Of a DNA stretch of 13,601 nt, positions 7,902 through 13,601 are shown piece by piece. Origin of the DNA: Pseudomonadota bacterium (lineage in GTDB: Bacteria > Myxococcota > UBA9042 > PHBI01). The notes under the pieces were generated by a model, which worked only from the letters and a program-made list of their open reading frames with translations, had not been told where the DNA came from and searched no databases. The translations under genes and the position numbers were made by a program. The stretch is from the NCBI GenBank assembly GCA_005772945.1, contig SXIE01000263.1, positions 1-13,601 of the forward strand. Reading direction: 5' to 3'. Within the stretch, counting starts at the first letter, position 1; the number at the start of each line of letters is the position of its first letter.

Positions 7902-10220
7902 CTAGCGCGGGCCGGGGGGGATGGGGTCGACGGGGTGGCCGGGGGGGATGGGGTCGGCGGGGTCGGCGGGGTCAACGGGGCGAACCGTGACCGTCGCGTT
8001 GAAGTCCGGGATCCGCGAGACGGGCGAGCGGCGCGCCGGGTCGAGCAGGACATTGCCCTCGGGCCAATGGACCTGCACGTTGCCCCTGGCGATGTCGGCG
8101 CGGTGGATCCGGCCGATGATGCGGCCGTGGGCGCTCGTGAGCGCGACCGCCGTGCCGTCCGCGAGGCCCAGGCGATCGGCGTCGGCGCGCGCCATCAGAA
8201 CAGCGTCGCGCAGGGCGCCGGTGATGCGGTCCTTCGCGTCGTGGACGAGGCTGTTGAACTGCTTGCCGCGGCGGGTCGAGACGCGAAAGGAGCCCTCGGG
8301 AATGCGCGTCTCGGGCAGCGCGACGGCGGCGAAATGCGCCTTGCCGGTCGGGGTCGGGAAGCGCCAGTCAGCGCAGAGGTGCGGGCCGCCGTATTGGAAC
8401 TGGTCGCCGGCTTTGGCGAGGCGCTCGATGCCCGCGTAGAATGGGACGATGCGGGCGATCTCGCGGCGCACGTCGGCCGTCGTCGCGAAGGTCAGGTGCG
8501 GGGCGCGATCGGGGCGTACGCGGCGCGCGAGGTCGAGGAGGACGTCGCCCTCGGGGCGCGCTTCGGGAACGCGCGGGCCGGGGATCTCCGGGCTGAAGAT
8601 GATGCGGCGCTCGGTCGACGTCTCGGTCACGCCGCCCGGGACCTCGTAGCGCGTGGTCGCGGGCAGGAGGAGGACGGCCTCGCCGCGGCCGACGGGTGCG
8701 AGCAGCATCTGGCGCGTCAGGACGATGTCGTGATGCACGCGCAGCGGCACGGTGGTGATGGCGCGCTCGACGCCGGCCGGATCCGGGAGGACGTCGAGGA
8801 AGTTGCCGCCGATAGCGTAGAGGACGTCGAGCGCGCCGGCGGTGGCGGCCTCGATCATCTCCGGGGTCGTGAGGCCGGGGGTGGACGGAACGTCGAAGCC
8901 CCAGGCAGCCGCGAGCGCCTCGGCGTGGGGCGCGTCGACCGGCACGCCACCCGGGAACGCCGTCGCGTAGCAGCCGAGCTCGGCGCCGCCCTGGACGCCC
9001 GAGTGCCCGCGGATCGGCATCGCACCGCAGCCCTCGCGCCCGACGAAGCCGCGGAGGAGCAGCAGATTCAGGATCTGACGGACGCCGTCCTCGCCGTGGG
9101 CGTGCTGCGTGACGCCCATCGACCAGACGAAGACGGCGCGCTGGGCGCCGCCGACGAGCGCACCGAAGGCCTGCATGTCAGCCTGGGATGCGCCTGCGAG
9201 GCGCTCGAGCTCGGGCCAGGCGTGCGCGGCGAGGGCGGCGGCGAGGGCGTCGAAGCCGTCGGTGTGGTCGGCGATGAAGGCGGGGTCGACGAGGCCCGCG
9301 GCGAGGATGTGTTTCATGGCGCCGGCGAGGAAGGCGACGTCGCCGCCGGTGCCGACCAGGAAGAAGTCGGTGGCGATTTCGGTACCAAAGATAGCGCTTT
9401 CGACAATCGACGGGATCCAGTAGCGCTCCATGCCGGGCTCGCGGCAGGCGTTGAGGACGGCGACGCGCGTGCCCGCCTTGCGCGCGAGATAGAGGTATTT
9501 CGTGGCGACCGGCTGGTTGTTGGCGACGTTCGAGCCGATGAAGACGACGAGGTCGGTGCCGATCCAGTCCTTGTAGGAGCAGGTCGAGGCGCCGACCCCG
9601 AGCGCGTCTTTGAGGGCGTGGGTCGAGGGCGCGTGGCAGATGCGCGCGGCGTTGTCGAGGTTGTTGGTGCCGAGGGCGCGGATGGCCTTTTGGGCGGTGT
9701 AATAGGTCTCGTTCGGGGTGCCGCGCGCGGTGAGGTAGAACGCGAGGCGATCGGGGGTCGTGGCGGCCATGCGGGCGGCGACGAGGGCGAGGGCGTCGTC
9801 CCAGGGAATCGGGCGGAAGCCGGGCTCGCCGGCGCGCCGGAGGAGCGGCACCGGGATGCGGCCGAGGTCGCGGAGGGCGGCGCCCTTCAGGGCGAGGAGC
9901 GGGCCCACGTCGGCGAGGAGGGCCGCGTCGAAGGCGGGCTGCGTGTTGAGGCGCAGGAGGCGCAGGCGGATATTGCAGAGGTGGACGCCGTCCTGCGTCC
10001 AGTCGCGCAGGCCGGTCGTGCCGAGCGCGCAGCCGTCGCAGACGCCGTGCTTCAGGATGCGCCAGGCGTAGGCGCGGCGGCCCTTGTTCTCGCGAAAGGC
10101 GCGCCAGACCTCGGCGAAGTTGTTCGGGTGCTGGAGGCGCTTGCCGCCGCCGATGCCGAACGGTCTGAGGCTCGCCCACAGCGAGGGTCGCCAGAAGCGT
10201 TTGGGTTTTCGGAGCGCCAT
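7902..10220 (-). CDS. FdhF/YdeP-family molybdopterin oxidoreductase (772 aa)
   Basis: A molybdopterin-dependent oxidoreductase of the formate-dehydrogenase-alpha-like YdeP group. Typical length is about 760. An N-terminal Fe-S-type Cys pattern is present (C61-x2-C64, then C82 in HLCNIRLRLLRLNTQPA). It has fewer Cys than classical formate dehydrogenase H, which is usual for this group as I recall it. ARICHAPSTHAL places C195 where formate dehydrogenase H has its Sec metal ligand, so a Cys-ligated Mo (or W) centre is predicted. VFIGSNVANNQPVATKY, SMGVTQHAHGEDG, RGHSGVQGGAELG and the C-terminal cofactor domain (TRRGKQFNS) fit the family. No Tat signal is visible, so it is probably cytoplasmic. 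The ATG at 10220 has GAGG five bases upstream; the reading frame stays open further upstream but into mobA antisense. The C-terminus ends in DP-rich repeats encoded by a G-rich tandem repeat. Substrate unknown. mobA and fdhD nearby fit its maturation. Confidence 0.92.
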   Translation of the reverse strand: MALRKPKRFWRPSLWASLRPFGIGGGKRLQHPNNFAEVWRAFRENKGRRAYAWRILKHGVCDGCALGTTGLRDWTQDGVHLCNIRLRLLRLNTQPAFDAALLADVGPLLALKGAALRDLGRIPVPLLRRAGEPGFRPIPWDDALALVAARMAATTPDRLAFYLTARGTPNETYYTAQKAIRALGTNNLDNAARICHAPSTHALKDALGVGASTCSYKDWIGTDLVVFIGSNVANNQPVATKYLYLARKAGTRVAVLNACREPGMERYWIPSIVESAIFGTEIATDFFLVGTGGDVAFLAGAMKHILAAGLVDPAFIADHTDGFDALAAALAAHAWPELERLAGASQADMQAFGALVGGAQRAVFVWSMGVTQHAHGEDGVRQILNLLLLRGFVGREGCGAMPIRGHSGVQGGAELGCYATAFPGGVPVDAPHAEALAAAWGFDVPSTPGLTTPEMIEAATAGALDVLYAIGGNFLDVLPDPAGVERAITTVPLRVHHDIVLTRQMLLAPVGRGEAVLLLPATTRYEVPGGVTETSTERRIIFSPEIPGPRVPEARPEGDVLLDLARRVRPDRAPHLTFATTADVRREIARIVPFYAGIERLAKAGDQFQYGGPHLCADWRFPTPTGKAHFAAVALPETRIPEGSFRVSTRRGKQFNSLVHDAKDRITGALRDAVLMARADADRLGLADGTAVALTSAHGRIIGRIHRADIARGNVQVHWPEGNVLLDPARRSPVSRIPDFNATVTVRPVDPADPADPIPPGHPVDPIPPGPR
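7911..7980. repeat. G-rich tandem repeat encoding the DP-rich tail of the oxidoreductase
   Basis: On the plus strand two units begin with the same 18 bases, gccgggggggatggggtc, at 7911 and 7938 (27 bp apart). The second is followed by ggcggggtc twice and then aacgggg. All units keep the reading frame, giving a Pro/Asp tail (DPADPADPIPPGHPVDPIPPG) next to the stop at 7902-7904. The runs of four to seven G could form G-quadruplexes. The repeats look like local slippage or expansion rather than a mobile element. Confidence 0.85.
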
Positions 10221-10225
10221 CGTAT

Positions 10226-10229
10226 CCTC
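10226..10229 (-). promoter_or_regulatory. Ribosome binding site of the molybdopterin oxidoreductase
   Basis: GAGG on the minus strand, five bases before the ATG at 10220. It supports this start over longer versions of the open frame that would run antisense through mobA. It lies within the 18-bp divergent gap. Confidence 0.5.
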
Positions 10230-10238
10230 GCGCCCGAT

Positions 10239-10850
10239 ATGCCGGACGCCGACCATGAGCGCAAGCGCACGCCCGTCGCCGTGATCCTCGCGGGCGGGGC
10301 CTCGAGCCGCTTTGGTGCGCCGAAGGCGGACGCGCGCTTTGGCGGCGTCGCGAGCCTCGCGCGCATTCGACAGGCGTGTGCGGCGTGCCTGGACGAGGTC
10401 GTGACGGTCGGCGGGCCGGGCGCCGAGGTCGCGGATCTGACGCCGGGCGGCGGACCGCTGCAGGCGCTCGCGGCCGCGTATCGGGCGTACCCGGGGCGCG
10501 AGCTCTTCGTGGTGGCGTGCGCTGTTCCGCTCATCACGCCGGCCTGGATCGCGGCGATCGCGGCGCCGCTCCCCGCCGATGCGGATGTGCGCGTGCCGCG
10601 GGTCGCGGGGCGGCCGCAACCGCTGGCCGCGCTGTGGGGCGCGGGGTGTGCGGGGCCCGTCGAGGCGGCGTGGGCGCGGGGCGAGCGGGCCGTGATGCCG
10701 CTGCTTCGCGCGCTGCGGGTCGCGTGGTTGGAGCTGAGCGAGCCGGCGCCGGCGCTCGAGGATTTCGATACGCCGGAGGACGCGGTGCGCCTCGCGCGGG
10801 CGCTCAGCGAGCCGGCGGGAACACCGGGACGCGCGCGCCGTCCGCGTTGA
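10239..10850 (+). CDS. mobA: MobA-like molybdenum cofactor nucleotidyltransferase (203 aa)
   Basis: A homologue of MobA, which joins GMP from GTP to molybdenum-molybdopterin to give the guanine dinucleotide cofactor used by formate-dehydrogenase-like enzymes. The nucleotide-binding loop VILAGGASSRFGAPK is at residues 15-29, with K29. GGPLQALAAAY corresponds to the GPLAG region, and DFDTPEDA near the end matches the usual NTPED motif. Two aspartates normally seen are absent: the D of the GxDK loop is P28, and the metal-binding D of CDxP (D101 in E. coli) is A95 in FVVACAVPLI. The ATG at 10239 begins 18 bp from the divergent oxidoreductase start; no good Shine-Dalgarno is visible. The last 47 bp overlap the 3' end of the convergent lipoprotein gene. 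It could be a MobA, a cytidylyl relative (MocA) or a degenerate copy; the family is clear, the activity is not. Confidence 0.85.
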   Translation: MPDADHERKRTPVAVILAGGASSRFGAPKADARFGGVASLARIRQACAACLDEVVTVGGPGAEVADLTPGGGPLQALAAAYRAYPGRELFVVACAVPLITPAWIAAIAAPLPADADVRVPRVAGRPQPLAALWGAGCAGPVEAAWARGERAVMPLLRALRVAWLELSEPAPALEDFDTPEDAVRLARALSEPAGTPGRARRPR

Positions 10851-13266
10851 TGCGCGAGAGGAACCCGCCGCCGCCCGCCTCGCCGGCCCAGCCGCTGAAC
10901 GAGACGAGGAAGTCGCCATTGGCGAGCGCGACGACCTCGGTGCCGCCCGGACTCGAGAGGAGCTCGGCCGTGCCGAGCGACAGCGGCGTCACACCGCCGC
11001 CCGCATGGACGAGCCAGGCCGGTGGCTCGCCCATGTTGCGCTCGGACGAGCCGGCCACGACCAGGTCGCCGCGGGCATTCGCCGCCGCATCGAGCTCGTA
11101 GACATACACGTCGGCGGGGATGGGCAGCTTCAGCTTGTCCCCCGTCGGCGCGCCGTTCGCGTCGATGTGCTGAACGTAGAGGACGCGGTCGGTGCCCTCC
11201 GGCGCGACGGGATCGTCCTGCAGGTACACGAGCGCCCACGCGCCGGCCGGCAACGTCGCGACGGCGAACTCGCTCTGCTGGAGCTCGGGCTGGCCGTGCG
11301 CGAGCGTGATCTTGCCGGCCGGCGCCTTGTCGACGCCGACCCGCTGGAAGTAGATGCTCGCGTCGTAGGTCTCGTAGTTCTCGACGCGGAACGCTGCGAC
11401 GAGCTGGCCGTCCGCCATCCCCGCGGCGCCCACCGCGTACACCGGCCCGCCCGGATCGAACTCGAGGCGGCCGCCCGCCTCGACCTTGCCGTCCGCGCCG
11501 AAGTAGAAGCCGACGATGCGCATGCCCGAGCCCGTCGCGTCGAGGATCGGCTGCGGGTAAACGAACGCCGCGCGGTGGCCGTCGAGGGCGACGAGCTGGC
11601 CGTCGTAAAACGACGTCTGCGACTCGCTGTCCGCGACCAAGACCGGGTCGCCGACGGCCACGCCGCCCGCGCTGTAGCTCTGCGCGAAGAGCGTGTAGTA
11701 ACCGTCGCGCGTCGCCTGCCAGAGCTCGAGGTAGCCGCCGCCGCGCAGGCCCACCATCCACACGGCGGGCCCGCCCCAGAGGTCGCTACCGACGCCCGTG
11801 TAGCGGGCCAGCTCGTGCGTCGCGTCGTAGAAGTGCAGCTCGCGCCCTTGGTAGGTCTCGATCTCGTAGCCGAGGTCCCACTCGATCGCGAAGCCGCCGT
11901 CGGCGCCGGCCGCCAGGGTGGGCGCGACCGCGTTGCCGAGCTTGGTCACGATCAGCTCCGAGAGCTGGCACCCGTGACAGCCGTCCCAGAAGACGTCGTT
12001 GCCGTCGTCGCAGACCTCCATCGTGTCGACCAGGTTCTCGTCGCAATCAGCGTCGATCCCGCAGAGCGGCAGCGCGTTCGGGTGGACGTAGAGGTCCTTC
12101 TCGTTGCAATCGCCGGCGGCCGCGGCCGGGTAGTCCACGCTCGCGTCGCAGAGGCAGACCGGGTCGCCGTAGCCGAAGTCGTCGCCGTCGTCGTCGCGCC
12201 AGAAGTTCGTGCAGCCCGCGAGGGTCTCGCCGTCGGCCGCAACGTCGGGGGCGCCGTCGCAGTTCGCGTCGCTGTGGCAGGCCTTGGGACCGGCGTTGAC
12301 GAGCGACGCGCAGGTGAGCTTCGTCGCGTCGGTGGCAGCGCAGACGACCGTGCCGCCGCTGCACGCACCCACGCCGCAAGCAGCCCCGAGGACCTTGCCC
12401 GCGTCGGCCGGGTTCGGTCCGCCGTCGAAGCTGTGGGTGCCGCCGGCGGCGAAGTCTTCGTCGGTCGCGCCATCGCAGTCGTCATCGGCGGCGTTGCACA
12501 CCTCCGCCGCGACCTGGGTCAGGCTCGCGCAGGTGAGTGTCTCGCTGTCGGCGCAGACGACCAGGCCGCCGGCGCACGCGCCCACGCCGCAGGCCTGACC
12601 TTTGAAGCGCGTCTGACCGCCGACCTCTGCAAAGACGACCTCGCCGCTCACGCCGAAGCGCTCGTCGACCGTGCCGTCGCAGTCGTCGTCCTTGTCGTTG
12701 CAGGCGGTCTCGTCCTCGACATAGCCGGGGACGCCCGAGTAGTCGCAGCTCGCGGCGTTCTTGCCGGCAGTGGCGCTCGGGACGCAGCTCGCCGTGACGC
12801 TGGCGCCGGTGGCGACGCACACGCCCTCGTGCTTGCAGACGAAGCTGGCGAGCACGTGCGGGTCCGTCTCGGGCACGGCGTCCGCGGGGTCGAGCTGGTT
12901 CACGATGCAGTCGGCGTCGGCGTCGACGAGCTTGCTCTCGACCGCATCGACGTGGCCGTCGGCGTCGGCGTCGAGCGGGCTTTGGACGTTGGCGCCGATC
13001 TCGTCGCCGTCGTTGGTGCCGTCGCCGTCGGTGTCGGCCTTGGTCGGGTCCGTGCCAAGGGCGGCCTCGATCTCGTTGAGGAGGCCGTCGGAGTCGCTAT
13101 CGGCGAGCGGCTCGAGGCAGTAGCCGCCGAGGCATTCGCCGTCGGCGCACTCGGAGCTCTCGCCGCACAGCGCGCCGAGGGGGCGCTTCGCGTCGGTGCA
13201 GGCGCTCGGAGCGACACCGAGGCTACCAAGGATCAACAGGACGAACGTTCGTCGTAGGACGCGCAT
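10804..13266 (-). CDS. Large Cys-rich putative lipoprotein with Ca-binding and MopE-type repeats (820 aa)
   Basis: An exported protein of unknown function. The hydrophobic N-terminus ends at PSAC (C23), an imperfect lipobox, so either lipoprotein or ordinary secretion. A Cys quartet (C34, C40, C45, C50) follows. Residues 56-128 hold thrombospondin-3/EF-type acidic repeats (DSDSDGLLNEIE, DTDGDGTNDGDE, DADADGHVDAVE) that usually bind calcium. Residues about 189-205, 257-272 and 330-341 carry the myxobacterial MopE-type motif CNxxDDDCDGxxDE or variants. DCNEKDLYVHPNA (from 386) and CDDGNDVFWDGCHGC (419-433) complete the Cys-rich half. Residues 434-820 are Cys-poor, Tyr/Gly-rich and beta-strand-like, perhaps a propeller, without a family I recognise. 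The ATG has AGGGGG upstream. It lies 64 bp downstream of fdhD on the same strand, and its 3' end overlaps mobA. A link to molybdoenzyme maturation is not evident; a surface or adhesion role is equally likely. Confidence 0.87.
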   Translation of the reverse strand: MRVLRRTFVLLILGSLGVAPSACTDAKRPLGALCGESSECADGECLGGYCLEPLADSDSDGLLNEIEAALGTDPTKADTDGDGTNDGDEIGANVQSPLDADADGHVDAVESKLVDADADCIVNQLDPADAVPETDPHVLASFVCKHEGVCVATGASVTASCVPSATAGKNAASCDYSGVPGYVEDETACNDKDDDCDGTVDERFGVSGEVVFAEVGGQTRFKGQACGVGACAGGLVVCADSETLTCASLTQVAAEVCNAADDDCDGATDEDFAAGGTHSFDGGPNPADAGKVLGAACGVGACSGGTVVCAATDATKLTCASLVNAGPKACHSDANCDGAPDVAADGETLAGCTNFWRDDDGDDFGYGDPVCLCDASVDYPAAAAGDCNEKDLYVHPNALPLCGIDADCDENLVDTMEVCDDGNDVFWDGCHGCQLSELIVTKLGNAVAPTLAAGADGGFAIEWDLGYEIETYQGRELHFYDATHELARYTGVGSDLWGGPAVWMVGLRGGGYLELWQATRDGYYTLFAQSYSAGGVAVGDPVLVADSESQTSFYDGQLVALDGHRAAFVYPQPILDATGSGMRIVGFYFGADGKVEAGGRLEFDPGGPVYAVGAAGMADGQLVAAFRVENYETYDASIYFQRVGVDKAPAGKITLAHGQPELQQSEFAVATLPAGAWALVYLQDDPVAPEGTDRVLYVQHIDANGAPTGDKLKLPIPADVYVYELDAAANARGDLVVAGSSERNMGEPPAWLVHAGGGVTPLSLGTAELLSSPGGTEVVALANGDFLVSFSGWAGEAGGGGFLSRINADGARVPVFPPAR
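12244..12600 (-). repeat. Internal duplication of about 50 codons in the Cys-rich lipoprotein
   Basis: Two adjacent segments, about residues 224-272 (nt 12451-12600) and 294-341 (nt 12244-12387), share the layout ACGVGACxGGxVVCA, then LTCASL, then a MopE-type CxxxxDCDG end. The second copy has a degenerate metal motif (CHSDANCDGAPD). The similarity is clear in protein and visible in DNA, indicating tandem duplication followed by drift. Confidence 0.75.
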
Positions 13267-13330
13267 GGCTTTCCCCCTTTGAGCGGCGCACAGTGCCGAC
13301 GTCCGGGGCGAGGGTCAAAGGAATCTCGCG

Positions 13331-13601
13331 TCAGGACGCGACGCGACCGCTATAGACGGTGGCGCGATCGTCGCGCGCGAATCCCGCGAGGACGAGGCCG
13401 TGGGCGCGGGCCACCTCGACCGCGAGCGCGCTGGGGGCGCCGACGGCGACGAGGCCACCGACGCCGGCACGCAGCGCCTTTTGCACGAGCTCGAAGCTGG
13501 CGCGGCCCGACACCCATATGAAGGTGTCGAAGGCGGGCAGGTGCCCCGCGCGAAGGCGGCGCCCGAGGAGCTTGTCGACCGCGTTGTGGCGGCCGATGTC
13601 C
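13331..13601 (-). CDS. fdhD: Formate dehydrogenase accessory sulfurtransferase FdhD, C-terminal part (runs off right edge)
   Basis: The last 89 residues of FdhD, which carries sulfur from a cysteine desulfurase to the molybdenum cofactor of formate-dehydrogenase-type enzymes and is needed for their activity. The visible part opens DIGRHNAVDKLLGRRLRAG, the conserved (D/E)xGRHNAVDK block. It continues with TFIWVSGRASFELVQKALRAG and VGAPSALAVEVARAHGLVLAGFARD, then a short VYSG end, all in family order. The catalytic Cys loop lies upstream, outside the window. It is on the same strand as the lipoprotein (64 bp downstream) and as the oxidoreductase some 3 kb away. Together with mobA this marks a formate-dehydrogenase-like maturation cluster. 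Confidence 0.95.
   Translation of the reverse strand, partial: DIGRHNAVDKLLGRRLRAGHLPAFDTFIWVSGRASFELVQKALRAGVGGLVAVGAPSALAVEVARAHGLVLAGFARDDRATVYSGRVAS

Noticed and set aside
7935..10238. Plus-strand open frame running into mobA from upstream
   Set aside because: Only the part from the ATG at 10239 resembles MobA; the rest is low-complexity antisense of the molybdopterin oxidoreductase.
10221..10919. N-terminal extension of the oxidoreductase frame across mobA
   Set aside because: The extension is Arg-rich, lies antisense to mobA and is not part of the family; a Shine-Dalgarno supports the ATG at 10220.
12900..13080. Direct repeats of gtcggcgtcgg type that resemble a CRISPR or satellite array
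   Set aside because: They are codon-level repeats of Asp/Ala/Gly codons from the calcium-binding DxDxDG motifs, in frame and without regular spacers.
11005..13257. 750-codon plus-strand open frame opposite the Cys-rich lipoprotein
   Set aside because: Val/Ala/Arg-rich with no domain; it is the complement of a repeat-rich acidic protein with a convincing signal sequence and Cys motifs.

Overview
The window is about 13.6 kb of very GC-rich DNA (roughly 70% G+C by eye) with dense, mostly co-oriented gene blocks, frequent GTG starts and almost no intergenic space. The gene content points to a myxobacterium-like deltaproteobacterium (Myxococcota, Polyangia/Nannocystales type). It includes a membrane-anchored Ser/Thr kinase with a PEGA domain, Cys-rich secreted proteins with MopE-type DxDxDG repeats, and an exported TPR protein with a Pro-rich linker. 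The assignment rests on gene style only; there is no rRNA or other phylogenetic marker here.

Left block (1-3266). The start of a glyceraldehyde-3-phosphate dehydrogenase gene runs leftward off the edge. Diverging from it across 207 bp is a tight rightward operon: 5'-methylthioadenosine phosphorylase (mtnP), a PfkB-family kinase of unknown substrate (start overlaps the mtnP stop by 4 bp), and phosphatidylserine decarboxylase (psd, 4 bp after the kinase stop). The first two suggest a methylthioadenosine/nucleoside salvage unit; psd makes membrane phosphatidylethanolamine.

Middle block (3275-7857, all leftward, convergent with psd across 8 bp). In transcription order it holds an exported TPR protein with two membrane segments, a periplasmic-binding-protein-like receptor lipoprotein (4-bp ATGA overlap), and, 57 bp later, a transmembrane Ser/Thr kinase with a C-terminal PEGA domain. 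There is no ABC permease or ATPase, so this looks like a sensory module (envelope scaffold, ligand-binding lipoprotein, kinase) rather than an importer. The kinase lacks the usual helix-C glutamate and has an altered glycine loop, which makes its activity uncertain.

Right block (7902-13601). This is a molybdenum/formate-dehydrogenase-like cluster. It contains a YdeP/FdhF-type molybdopterin oxidoreductase (leftward), a MobA-like molybdenum cofactor nucleotidyltransferase diverging from it with only 18 bp between start codons, and at the right edge the C-terminal part of FdhD, the sulfurtransferase that activates such enzymes. A large Cys-rich, Ca-binding-repeat putative surface lipoprotein lies between mobA and fdhD; its 3' end overlaps the 3' end of mobA by 47 bp. 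The MobA homologue has lost the usual metal-binding aspartate of its CDxP motif.

No tRNA, rRNA, CRISPR array, insertion sequence or phage gene was seen. There is no gene-free stretch longer than about 210 bp.
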